8,010 nt of DNA. It comes from Planctomycetota bacterium. GTDB taxonomy: Bacteria; Planctomycetota; Phycisphaerae; Sedimentisphaerales; Anaerobacaceae. The stretch spans positions 1-8,010 of the forward strand of contig QNBZ01000045.1 in the NCBI GenBank assembly GCA_003644295.1, read 5' to 3'. The position numbers and the translations under genes were made by a program. The notes under the pieces were generated by a model. That model was not told the origin of the DNA. It did no database searches and saw only the letters and a list, made by a program, of their open reading frames with translations. The stretch's first letter is position 1. Each line of letters begins with the position of its first letter. This document shows, piece by piece, positions 1 through 5,812 of the stretch.

Positions 1-1
1 C

Positions 2-2143
2 ATTACGCTGTTCGGCTTCATCGGCGGCTCATATATTTCACAATTCAGCCAAAGAAGGAGGATGGGTCTGCACAAGACAATAGCCCACTTCGCAGACGAT
101 AAGAAGATAACAAACTACGACCGAAAGCTGGCCCAGCAGGAGCTGGAAGTCCTCAGGATGCTCCATTGCGATGTTCTGCTGAAAAATATCAGCGTTCCGT
201 CATTTCGTACCCCTGACCTGCGGGCAATTCTGCTCGGCGAGTTGTTATTTTCGGAACGAGGGACTTCTCCTGAACTAATCAGCTATATAAAACACATAAT
301 AAAAGCAAACGGGTACAGGATCAGCAGCAAACAAATCAATGATATTTACAAGCGCTCGACGTCGTGTGATATATACTGGCTCTTGCTTAAAAGCGAAGCC
401 CATCTCGCAGGATTCCGGCTGTCCAACGAGGATTCCGGCAATCTCCTCGGAAAAGTAATTCCGCAAATTTTTAACGGCGCTACATATCCGCAGCTAATCG
501 GCTCAATAGTGAACCAGAAAGGAATTCCGGAGAAACAAATCCTGACAACTTTCGGCAAGCTGATGGCGGTACTGGAATATGCCAAAATGGCCTGCTCAAA
601 CGAAGATGCTACTACACGCCAGATAATGCAAAACGTCAGCGTTGAGAATGAAACAATCGATGTTGAATTTGTAAGATTCGACTCTGCCGTGTTTGCCAAA
701 ACTCATTCCGAGCCGACGCCGGATGAACTTTCCGCACATCTAAACAAATATAAGAGATTTTATTCCGGTACAATAAGCGACCAGAACCCTTACGGCTTCG
801 GGTATAAACTGCCCAACAGGGTGCAACTCGAATACATTGCGGTTAAGCTCGACGATGTTTCCGGAATAGTAACGCCCCCTACTTATCAGCAGGCCGAGGA
901 GTATTACCGAAAGCACAGAGAACAATACACCGAGCAAATAGCATCCGACCCAAACGACCCGAATTCACCGCTGATTGAGCGCACCAAAAGCTACGCCGAG
1001 GTAGCAGCCGACATATCGAAGGATCTGCTGCGAAACAAAATAACTTCCGAAGCGAACAGGATTCTTCGGGAAGCCGATGCGCTTGCCGAGCCGGCAAACT
1101 CTGATTCCGAACGGCCTGAGCATAAGTCAAGCGGTTATAAGGCGGCCGCAGGGCAATTGAGTGAAAAATACAAAATCAATATATACACAGGCAAAACGGG
1201 GCTGCTCAGTGCGCTTGACATCATCCGGGACGAACAGCTTGGAACACTATACCTTAAAGGATACGGGCGCAACCCTATCGGGCTTGCTCAGATTGTATTT
1301 TCAATAGATGAATTAAAGGCCAGCGAACTTGGGCAGTTCGATATACAAAAGCCGAAAATGTACGAAAGCATCGGTCCGTTCGAGGATATGAGCGGAAAAA
1401 TAACGGCGCTCGTGCGGATAATTCGCGCTGAAAAAGCGGCTGAGCCGCAGAGCATAGACCAGAGCTACAGCCGAGAAACAATCAAGCTGGATGACACTGC
1501 TGAGCAGACAGACAAGAATGTTTATTCGGTAAAAGAAAAAGTGGCCGAAGACCTGAAGAAACTTGCCGTGATGGATGCCGTTAAAAGCAAGGCCGAGGAC
1601 TTTGTTAAACAGGTGGTAAAAGACGGATGGGATGAGGCAATAAGGAAGTTCAACCTCCTGTACGGAAATAATGTCGGCCAGGAACAGAGCGAACCAAATA
1701 CATTCAAGCTGCAAAGTTTCACGAATCTGCGGAGGATTTCAGGCGAAACATTAGTAACGTTAGCTGTTCAGAACTCCGGTAATCCGGCTGCCTATCTGCT
1801 GGACAACGAGCGCAAAAAACAAAGCCGTTTTATAAACAAGCTCTATTCACTTGTGCCGTCGGACAAAAACGCCCTTGACACTGTGCCGCTGATTATGGAA
1901 TTCAAGCCGGAGATGAGCTTTTATTGCCTAAAGCACGTTTCAATCAAACGTCTTGACCAGAGTCAATATGAAAAAATCAAAGCCGGATATGCTTACAAAG
2001 AAGCTTTTATTCAATATCAGTCCCTGGCTGCGGTACACTTTAATCCTGAAAATATATTGAAACGTATGAACTTCAGCCGGATTGTAAAGACCGAAGAAAG
2101 GCCGGATACTAATACTCCGACAGAGGAGGGGGAGACATTGTAA
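2..2143 (+). CDS. SurA/PpiD-like peptidylprolyl isomerase-type chaperone, 5'-partial
   Basis: Probably a membrane-anchored periplasmic folding factor. The frame is open from base 2, upstream of the ATG at 62, and those 20 codons read as the end of a hydrophobic segment (ITLFGFIGGSYISQF) followed by QRRR. This fits an N-terminal membrane anchor whose start lies outside the window. The AAGGAGG touching the ATG at 62 has no spacing, so that ATG is unlikely to be the start. Counting from the ATG at 62, residues ~12-40 (KKITNYDRKLAQQELEVLRM) resemble the start of SurA_N-type domains. Residues ~200-240 (VEFVRF... PTPDELSAHLNKYKRFYSG) and ~275-330 (AEEYYRKHREQY... SYAEVAADISKDLL) follow the PpiD/SurA pattern. 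A second KEKVAEDLKKLAVMDAVKSKAEDF helix lies near residues 490-512. I see no clear parvulin catalytic core, so chaperone activity without isomerase activity is possible. The family call is by pattern only. The stop overlaps the next gene by one base. Confidence 0.6.
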   Translation: MTLFGFIGGSYISQFSQRRRMGLHKTIAHFADDKKITNYDRKLAQQELEVLRMLHCDVLLKNISVPSFRTPDLRAILLGELLFSERGTSPELISYIKHIIKANGYRISSKQINDIYKRSTSCDIYWLLLKSEAHLAGFRLSNEDSGNLLGKVIPQIFNGATYPQLIGSIVNQKGIPEKQILTTFGKLMAVLEYAKMACSNEDATTRQIMQNVSVENETIDVEFVRFDSAVFAKTHSEPTPDELSAHLNKYKRFYSGTISDQNPYGFGYKLPNRVQLEYIAVKLDDVSGIVTPPTYQQAEEYYRKHREQYTEQIASDPNDPNSPLIERTKSYAEVAADISKDLLRNKITSEANRILREADALAEPANSDSERPEHKSSGYKAAAGQLSEKYKINIYTGKTGLLSALDIIRDEQLGTLYLKGYGRNPIGLAQIVFSIDELKASELGQFDIQKPKMYESIGPFEDMSGKITALVRIIRAEKAAEPQSIDQSYSRETIKLDDTAEQTDKNVYSVKEKVAEDLKKLAVMDAVKSKAEDFVKQVVKDGWDEAIRKFNLLYGNNVGQEQSEPNTFKLQSFTNLRRISGETLVTLAVQNSGNPAAYLLDNERKKQSRFINKLYSLVPSDKNALDTVPLIMEFKPEMSFYCLKHVSIKRLDQSQYEKIKAGYAYKEAFIQYQSLAAVHFNPENILKRMNFSRIVKTEERPDTNTPTEEGETL

Positions 2144-2544
2144 TGCTGCGTATTTCAAAAGAAAATTACATACCGTCCCTGTTGATTGTGGCGTTGTCGG
2201 GCTGGCTCGTCCCTGGCGCCGGACATTTCATACTCGAAGAAAAAAAACGTGCCATCATTATATTCGTAACCATCGTCATAACTTTTCTCACAGGATTATA
2301 TGTCGGCTCTATCGGCGTAATTGACCCTGTCGGGGCATGGCCGTGGTATCTGGCACAGATTATGAATTCGCCGGCAGTGGTCGTCATCGGCCATTTGACC
2401 GCCGCAGGGACTTACCCTGTCTATGGAAGACCAAATGAAATCGGCCAGATATACACAAGCATTGCGGGCCTGCTTAACCTTTTATGTATTATCAACGCCG
2501 TTTATTTAGCACACCTGCGCAGAGCGGAAACGACCGGAGAATAA
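2143..2544 (+). CDS. small polytopic membrane protein, 'WLVPGAGH' family (DUF6677-like)
   Basis: A 133-aa integral membrane protein of unknown function. Hydrophobic segments lie at about residues 9-31, 36-60, 76-90 and 102-125. The first contains the motif GWLVPGAGHFIL, which I associate with a planctomycete uncharacterised family (DUF6677-like; from memory, not searched). A short basic stretch (EEKKR, 32-36) follows it, as in small membrane proteins with a 'PGxGH' hairpin. The ATG shares its A with the preceding TAA (TAATG), and a strong purine-rich ribosome site (GAGGAGGGGGA, 2123-2133) lies inside the end of the upstream gene. The start is therefore well supported and translation is probably coupled to the chaperone-like gene. 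The next gene starts one base after the stop, so the three genes look like one operon. Function is unknown; a role near the envelope folding factor is only an inference from context. Confidence 0.75.
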   Translation: MLRISKENYIPSLLIVALSGWLVPGAGHFILEEKKRAIIIFVTIVITFLTGLYVGSIGVIDPVGAWPWYLAQIMNSPAVVVIGHLTAAGTYPVYGRPNEIGQIYTSIAGLLNLLCIINAVYLAHLRRAETTGE

Positions 2545-2545
2545 G

Positions 2546-2794
2546 ATGCCGACGCAAACTGCCTTTATAATAGCGAGCTTTACAGCACCACAACAAATAG
2601 GCACCAGCCCCTACTCGCTGCTGTGGCTGCTGCCGCTGGTAGCGGCGATAGCGGTTGTTTATAAAGCGACAAAGCTGCCGACAATTACAGCAGGCGTTTT
2701 CCTAAAAGAGGTGGCGGTACTGTTTGGCTCGATTATCGTTTTTATTGCGGTAACAGCCCTGGTTTTATGTGTCCTGGCCTGGTTGATTACCTGA
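2546..2794 (+). CDS. 82-aa two-helix membrane protein, unknown function
   Basis: I do not recognise this gene. The product has a short N-terminal stretch and two strong hydrophobic segments, at about residues 23-42 (SPYSLLWLLPLVAAIAVVYK) and 53-81. A loop containing KATKLPTITAGVFLKE joins them, which suggests an inner-membrane hairpin protein. The ATG lies one base after the stop of the 133-aa membrane gene (TAAGATG), with a weak GGAGA ribosome site before it, consistent with coupled translation as the last gene of the three-gene run. Its last 30 bases overlap the 3' end of rnc on the opposite strand, so the transcripts converge with no visible terminator between them. The composition and tight junction make it likely to be real despite its size. 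Confidence 0.6.
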   Translation: MPTQTAFIIASFTAPQQIGTSPYSLLWLLPLVAAIAVVYKATKLPTITAGVFLKEVAVLFGSIIVFIAVTALVLCVLAWLIT

Positions 2795-3481
2795 ATGAGT
2801 GAGTACGCCTAATTCGACAAGGGCGTTGTAAGCGGCTTTTTGTTCCGCTTCCTTCTTGTTTCTTCCCCAGGCGCTTTGAAAATGCCGTTCGCCGATAACT
2901 ACCGCTGACTCAAAACATTTATCGTGGTCGGGACCTTTTTCGTCAAGCAGTTCATAAGCCGGCGTGGCATTGAACTGCTGCTGTGCGTATTGTTGAACTA
3001 ATGATTTGAAATTGCCATGAGCGCGTTCTGCGTCTGCCTGGTCGATTAACGGGACAAAGATTGTTGAGATGAAATTGTAAGCCGCCTCGAAGCCGCCGTC
3101 AATGTAAATGGCGGCGATAACGGCCTCCAGCAGCCCTGCCGCCAGAGAGCCGTTCAATGCCCTGCTGCCAGCCATTCCCTTGCCGAGTTTTAGAAACTTG
3201 TGAAGCCCAAGCTCTCTGGTAATTTTAGCACAGGTTACACGAGAAACAAGCATACTCTTTAACTTGGTTAAGTTACCTTCCAGGTAACCGTCGAACCGTT
3301 CAAACAAAATCTGACATACGACCATTCCCAAAACCGAATCGCCAAAGAACTCCAGCCGTTCATTGCTTAAAAGACGGTCATCGACCGTTGAAGAATGAGT
3401 GAACGCCTGTGATATGAGTTTGCTGTCGGAGAATTTATAGCCGATTATTTGTTCAATTTTTCGCAGAGTTTTCTGATGCAT
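2765..3481 (-). CDS. rnc: ribonuclease III
   Basis: Double-strand-specific endoribonuclease of rRNA processing and mRNA decay, cytoplasmic and dimeric. The 238-aa length is typical. The RNase III domain covers residues ~5-150, with the signature NERLEFFGDSVLG at 40-52. This supplies the expected acidic residues E41, E44 and D48, and E68 lies in LEGNLTKLKSMLVS. The double-stranded-RNA-binding domain covers ~156-225, ending in GRNKKEAEQKAAYNALVEL. One oddity: the family's second metal-binding block normally has D-x-x-E (E. coli D114/E117). Here residues 113-121 are LAAGLLEAV, so E119 is kept but the aspartate position is G116 (codon GGG, 3136-3134). The start is certain: TAA directly precedes the ATG in frame, and AGGA lies about 9-10 bases upstream. 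The gene has its own predicted promoter and a hairpin leader. Its 3' end overlaps a small membrane gene on the other strand. Identity is very secure; full catalytic activity is less so. Confidence 0.95.
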   Translation of the reverse strand: MHQKTLRKIEQIIGYKFSDSKLISQAFTHSSTVDDRLLSNERLEFFGDSVLGMVVCQILFERFDGYLEGNLTKLKSMLVSRVTCAKITRELGLHKFLKLGKGMAGSRALNGSLAAGLLEAVIAAIYIDGGFEAAYNFISTIFVPLIDQADAERAHGNFKSLVQQYAQQQFNATPAYELLDEKGPDHDKCFESAVVIGERHFQSAWGRNKKEAEQKAAYNALVELGVLTHSGNQPGQDT

Positions 3482-3548
3482 TTAATTGTATCCTGCTTTT
3501 TTCCCGCACCGGAACAACGCAAACCAAAGCTCCTTTGATGAGGGATTG

Positions 3549-3598
3549 CGAGCAGGTTACGAAAACCACCTCGCTTTGCGGTCTTCGTAGCCGGCTCA
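3549..3598 (-). promoter_or_regulatory. long imperfect hairpin in the rnc 5' leader (candidate RNase III autoregulatory site)
   Basis: On the minus strand GGCTACGAAGACC (3592-3580) pairs with GGTTTTCGTAACC (3567-3555) across a 12-base loop. All 13 positions pair except one C-A mismatch, with one G-U wobble. Beyond a single C-U mismatch the stem continues as GAGC (3597-3594) with GCTC (3553-3550), then a U-G pair. The helix totals about 18 positions. It begins within ten bases of the transcription start predicted from the promoter at 3613-3641, and ends about 70 bases before the rnc start codon. In E. coli, RNase III cleaves a hairpin in its own leader and so limits its own expression. The position and stem length here fit that arrangement, but cleavage is inferred. 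Confidence 0.55.
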
Positions 3599-3612
3599 AC
3601 AATGATGGAAAT

Positions 3613-3641
3613 ATATTATGCAAAAGCACACCGTCCGTCAA
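3613..3641 (-). promoter_or_regulatory. sigma-70-type promoter for rnc
   Basis: Minus strand: -35 TTGACG (3641-3636), 17-base spacer, -10 TAATAT (3618-3613). Five of six bases match the consensus in each hexamer and the spacer is optimal. Transcription would start near 3606, giving a leader of about 125 bases before the rnc ATG. It sits in the gap between the STAS gene and rnc, so rnc can be transcribed independently, with read-through from STAS also possible. Confidence 0.6.
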
Positions 3642-3672
3642 GGGCTTTGTCGCAGTCGATTTTCTTCCCAAC

Positions 3673-4011
3673 TTATCCGGGGACCATCTGAAGCCCCGCC
3701 AGTGCGACAAACTTGTCATCGGTGAACTCGAAAATAGCGTCAAGACCGGTTATGCTGAAGATGCCTTTTGTTGCCGCTGCGACGTTGCAGAAGACAAGCC
3801 GATGGCCGCAATCAGCTAATAGTTTGCGCAGCTTCAGCAGCGCCGACAAACTCGATGAAGTTACAATATCGACGCTGGAAAAATCCATTACCACATCACA
3901 GTCGCCTCTGTCGCAGACAATTTCAGTAACGGCACTAAGCTCATCGGCCATTTGTGGTTCACTGGGTAAGTCAACGAGAATAATATCCTCTGACCAGTTT
4001 TGAATCCCCAT
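3673..4011 (-). CDS. STAS-domain protein (anti-sigma factor antagonist-like)
   Basis: A 112-aa single-domain cytoplasmic protein. Residues 38-61 (CDVVMDFSSVDIVTSSSLSA and on) match the core strand-turn-helix of SpoIIAA/RsbV-type STAS domains, followed by the second strand RLVFCNV (71-77) and helix TGLDAIFEF (88-96). In the classical family the turn reads DSSG, with a serine phosphorylated by an anti-sigma kinase. Here it is TSSS (51-54), so the leading Asp and closing Gly are changed but candidate serines S52/S53 remain. The usual role is to bind an anti-sigma factor or kinase when unphosphorylated and so release a sigma factor. No kinase, phosphatase or sigma gene is present in this window, so the partner is unknown. 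The start has an ideal ribosome site (AGGAG, 4024-4020, 8-base spacing). The gene lies upstream of rnc on the same strand with a 191-base gap. Confidence 0.85.
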   Translation of the reverse strand: MGIQNWSEDIILVDLPSEPQMADELSAVTEIVCDRGDCDVVMDFSSVDIVTSSSLSALLKLRKLLADCGHRLVFCNVAAATKGIFSITGLDAIFEFTDDKFVALAGLQMVPG

Positions 4012-4036
4012 ATTTAGCTCTCCTGAAATAGAAATT

Positions 4037-4120
4037 AAAAGTCAAAGTGCAAAATTAAGGAAGTCGTCCGCCTTTGGCGGACTCCATAATTTTTATTTTT
4101 GATTTTTGAACTTTGATTTT
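4037..4120. repeat. palindromic intergenic element, copy 1 (GTCCGCC-TTT-GGCGGAC core)
   Basis: A perfect 7-bp hairpin, GTCCGCC TTT GGCGGAC (4066-4082), is flanked by AT-rich arms that are themselves imperfect inverted copies. The left arm is AAAAGTCAAAGTGCAAAATT... (4037-4061). The reverse complement of the right arm (4083-4120) starts AAAATCAAAGTTCAAAA and ends AATTATGGA. The whole element is a nested palindrome of about 84 bases just upstream of the STAS gene. It resembles a REP/MITE-like dispersed element, and the core recurs at 5813-5828. No transposase accompanies it. It could also act as an upstream transcription barrier for the STAS gene. Confidence 0.55.
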
Positions 4121-4387
4121 ACTTTTATCTTATCGGCACAAATTAGCAGCGGGTTAAGCGAAAAAATCGAACCTCCTGTCCTGTTCATCCAGTAGGAGCG
4201 ACCTATAAAAACAATTGTTTCAGTGCATCATAGTTTTTTGTCTAATTTACGATAGCTTATGGCCTCGGCGATGTGTTCTTGCTGAATATTTTCGGTGCCG
4301 CTCGGCTCCTTCGGCTTTGCTTCCCTCGATGTTGCTCTGGACAGGCATGACAGGCGGTGATGGTGAGAAGGAAACGATAACTTTTTT
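4121..4387. other. intergenic stretch without a recognisable gene
   Basis: About 270 bases between the palindromic element and the ribosome site of the secreted FGE-like gene. The frame open from 4215 through this stretch has no supported start before 4401, and its translation has no protein-like pattern. A weak -10-like TATAAA lies at 4204-4209 with no good -35. A 12-base perfect palindrome lies at 4209-4220. I see no tRNA, rRNA or clear terminator. Confidence 0.5.
4209..4220. promoter_or_regulatory. 12-bp perfect palindrome AAACAATTGTTT (possible operator)
   Basis: A perfect two-fold symmetric site in the divergent intergenic region, overlapping the end of a TATAAA-like hexamer. Symmetry alone suggests a protein-binding site, but AT-rich palindromes of this size also arise by chance, and there is only one copy. 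Confidence 0.2.
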
Positions 4388-4394
4388 AGGAGGT
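4388..4394 (+). promoter_or_regulatory. strong ribosome binding site deciding the 4401 start
   Basis: AGGAGGT lies 6 bases before the ATG at 4401. It places the real start of the secreted protein there rather than at the ATG at 4215, and the translation from 4401 begins with a clean signal peptide. Confidence 0.85.
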
Positions 4395-4400
4395 AAGAAA

Positions 4401-4544
4401 ATGAAGAAGCTAATTGTAATGATGGCGGTTTTGGTGATCTTTACAGGTTTTGCCTCGGCGGCGTGTCGGTCAATGGATGCCACAGGTGACTGTAAGGTTG
4501 ACCTTGAGGATTTTGCGGTAATGGACCAGTACCTGGCTCAATGA
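4401..4544 (+). CDS. N-terminal piece: signal peptide plus dockerin-like repeat
   Basis: Read literally this is a 47-aa product. Residues 1-20 (MKKLIVMMAVLVIFTGFASA) form a textbook Sec signal peptide with two lysines, a hydrophobic core and an A-S-A cleavage site. Residues 26-44 (DATGDCKVDLEDFAVMDQY) match one dockerin type I half: a Ca-binding loop with D, G-D, K and D-x-x-D, followed by helix residues. Only one repeat is present, while classical cellulosomal dockerins have two, so cohesin binding should not be assumed. Single repeats of this kind are, as far as I recall, frequent at the N- or C-termini of secreted planctomycete proteins. The stop at 4542-4544 arises from an apparent +1 insertion at 4532/4533. 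See the composite entry for the full protein. Confidence 0.6.
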   Translation: MKKLIVMMAVLVIFTGFASAACRSMDATGDCKVDLEDFAVMDQYLAQ

Positions 4545-4551
4545 AGGCGTC

Positions 4552-4917
4552 ATGCCGTATTCGGAGCTGCGAAGGGCTCATATTGCGGCAATGGAAGCTG
4601 GTATGAGCACCGCAAGTATCGACAGTTCTGACGGCAATGAGTTTATGCCGGGTACTTATTTTATCTACAAAACCGATGAAGGCAGGTTCGGCAAGTTTAT
4701 GGTGGAAAACTATGAGCCGGACGAAAATCACTGCCTGATTATCAGGTGGGTTACTTACAATGCGGACGGCTCGGTATATTCGAGCGGCGACAGGCTGGTT
4801 ATAAGAGTCTCTTGGTATTGTGACCTTGATGAAGGATTGGAAACATCATCTGTCGGGGGGATTGGAAGTGGAATTTACAGTTATCTACGACACGTTGGCT
4901 TGACCCTTATAGCATAG
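4552..4917 (+). CDS. middle piece of the split secreted protein
   Basis: Frame +1 is meaningful from about 4534 (WLNEGVMPYSELRRAHIAAM...), upstream of the ATG at 4552. There is no ribosome site for that ATG, since the bases before it are the upstream coding sequence. The stretch PGTYFIYKTDEGRFGKFMVE through SSGDRLVIRVSWYCDLDEGL looks like a compact beta-rich domain and I do not have a family name for it. After V-G-G (~4860) this frame becomes unconvincing (IGSGIYSYLRHVGLTLIA), whereas frame 0 continues sensibly. The true domain therefore ends at the G6 run and the last ~18 residues are a frameshift artefact. Best read as the internal domain of the composite protein. Confidence 0.45.
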   Translation: MPYSELRRAHIAAMEAGMSTASIDSSDGNEFMPGTYFIYKTDEGRFGKFMVENYEPDENHCLIIRWVTYNADGSVYSSGDRLVIRVSWYCDLDEGLETSSVGGIGSGIYSYLRHVGLTLIA

Positions 4918-4931
4918 CCAAGTTCAAACTG

Positions 4932-5669
4932 ATGCACCGTGCCAAGGCACCCGACGGTATGGTGTGGGTTTATATTGATGCGAACCTTTCTTCGGGCTAC
5001 GACGGCTACATGAGCAAATACGAGACGACCAACGGCCAGTATTGCCAGTATCTAAACTCCGCTTTGGCCGATGGCTTGATAACGGTCTATAACGATGTGG
5101 TTTATGCCGCAGATGATACCAGTCACAGCGAATCTTACTTTGGCATTTATGCGGCGGGTTTATACAGCCAGATTACCTATTCCGGCGGAGTCTTCAGTGT
5201 CCGCACCCGTGACGGTTATGATATGAGCGACCATCCGGTAGTTGAGGTCAGCTGGTACGGCGCCACGGTTTTTGCCGATTACTACGGCAGCTACAAACTG
5301 CCCACCGAATGGCAGTGGCAGGCCGTAGCCGACTATGACGGCAGCTACACCTACGGCTGCGGAACAACAATTGACCACAGCAAGGCCAATTATGGCTCAT
5401 ATAATCCGCTGGGCCTGATCGATGAACTCTATACGACACCGGTTGGCTATTATCCTTCCTACGGTTATGGGCTCAATGATATGGCCGGCAATGTCTGGGA
5501 GTGGACTGATAGCTGTTTTTACAACCAATGTGAGCAAGATTATCGGGTTCTCCGCGGCGGCTACTGTGGCATCGTTGCGACGTACTGCACGGTAACCTAC
5601 CGCGGCCACAACAGTCCGTCGAGTTGCTACCGCCACATAGGATTCCGACTTGTCCTGGACCTGGAATAA
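4932..5669 (+). CDS. FGE/SUMF1-fold domain protein (formylglycine-generating-enzyme-like)
   Basis: The 245 residues from the ATG hold the family landmarks in order: APDGMVWVYID (6-16), GYMSKYETTNGQYCQYLN (25-42), DHPVVEVSWYGATVFADYYG (100-119), KLPTEWQWQAVA (122-133), GLNDMAGNVWEWTDS (180-194), RVLRGGYCG (205-213) and YRHIGFRLV (233-241). True FGEs use a copper-binding cysteine pair spaced C-x4-C after the RGG motif. Here the cysteines after RGG are C212 and C219 (x6), so sulfatase maturation activity is doubtful. The FGE/C-type-lectin fold is widely reused, including in binding proteins. No sulfatase gene is nearby. The ATG at 4932 lacks a ribosome site, and the frame runs open upstream to the G6 run with plausible protein sequence. 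This is therefore the C-terminal domain of the split secreted protein. Family call is very secure; independent expression is unlikely. Confidence 0.8.
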   Translation: MHRAKAPDGMVWVYIDANLSSGYDGYMSKYETTNGQYCQYLNSALADGLITVYNDVVYAADDTSHSESYFGIYAAGLYSQITYSGGVFSVRTRDGYDMSDHPVVEVSWYGATVFADYYGSYKLPTEWQWQAVADYDGSYTYGCGTTIDHSKANYGSYNPLGLIDELYTTPVGYYPSYGYGLNDMAGNVWEWTDSCFYNQCEQDYRVLRGGYCGIVATYCTVTYRGHNSPSSCYRHIGFRLVLDLE

Positions 5670-5751
5670 TCCTCTAAATAATGCCATTTACGAGTTGTTT
5701 CCCAATGCCGTCGGTATTTACGGCTGGGGTTATGCCCCGTGGGGTGATTGA
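5641..5751 (+). pseudogene. out-of-frame coding-like tail after the FGE-like domain
   Basis: In frame +1 relative to the FGE domain, the bases read DLSWTWNNPLNNAIYELFPN (5647-5706) and continue AVGIYGWGYAPWGD to a TGA at 5749-5751. This is rich in W, Y, G and N like the domain before it, and looks more like real protein than the other frames. Frame +1 has a TAG at 5638-5640, so it cannot begin earlier. It overlaps the end of the FGE frame (VLDLE-stop). It may be a C-terminal extension lost by another frameshift, or the remnant of a neighbouring paralogue. No start codon or ribosome site supports it as a gene. Confidence 0.35.
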
Positions 5752-5812
5752 GCGGGGAAAATCAATCAAAAATAGCAAACTATTCAAAATAAACCAAATC
5801 AAAGCCAATTTT

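Larger units (their letters stand above)
4401..5669 (+). pseudogene. secreted dockerin-like + FGE/SUMF1-fold protein, split by two compensating frameshifts
   Basis: Three consecutive reading-frame pieces read as one protein of about 420 aa. These are a signal peptide with a dockerin-like Ca-binding repeat (4401-4532), a middle domain (4534-4857), and an FGE/SUMF1-fold domain (from ~4857). At the first junction, removing one C from the CC at 4532/4533 changes Q-Y-L-A-Q-stop into Q-Y-W-L-N-E-G-V, the usual end of a dockerin helix, and runs into the middle domain. At the second, one more G in the G6 run (4855-4860) joins the middle domain to the FGE frame as GDWKWN...STTRWLDPYS... with no stop. 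The inner ATGs at 4552 and 4932 have no good ribosome sites. The pieces are therefore not separate genes: this is a disrupted gene, a sequencing-indel artefact, or (less likely) a gene using frameshifting. The product would be exported. Its role is unknown; the FGE fold is also used for binding. Confidence 0.7.

Noticed and set aside
55..64. AAGGAGG followed directly by ATG at 62 as the start of the first gene
   Set aside because: There is no spacer between the ribosome site and the ATG, and the frame is open to base 2 with a membrane-anchor-like sequence, so the start is probably upstream of the window.
3453..3743. 96-codon minus-strand frame bridging the STAS gene and rnc
   Set aside because: It overlaps both genes in another frame, has no family pattern, and crosses the predicted rnc promoter and leader hairpin.
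3535..3819. 94-codon plus-strand frame opposite the STAS gene and rnc leader
   Set aside because: It is antisense to a well-supported gene and has no ribosome site or recognisable pattern.
4932..5669. Calling this a true formylglycine-generating enzyme for sulfatases
   Set aside because: The cysteine spacing after the RGG motif does not match the catalytic C-x4-C, the protein has a dockerin-like N-terminus, and no sulfatase is nearby.
5726..5744. GGGG/CCCC/GGGG alternating hairpin as a terminator
   Set aside because: It lies within the coding-like tail, the stems are only 4 bp, and no T-run follows.
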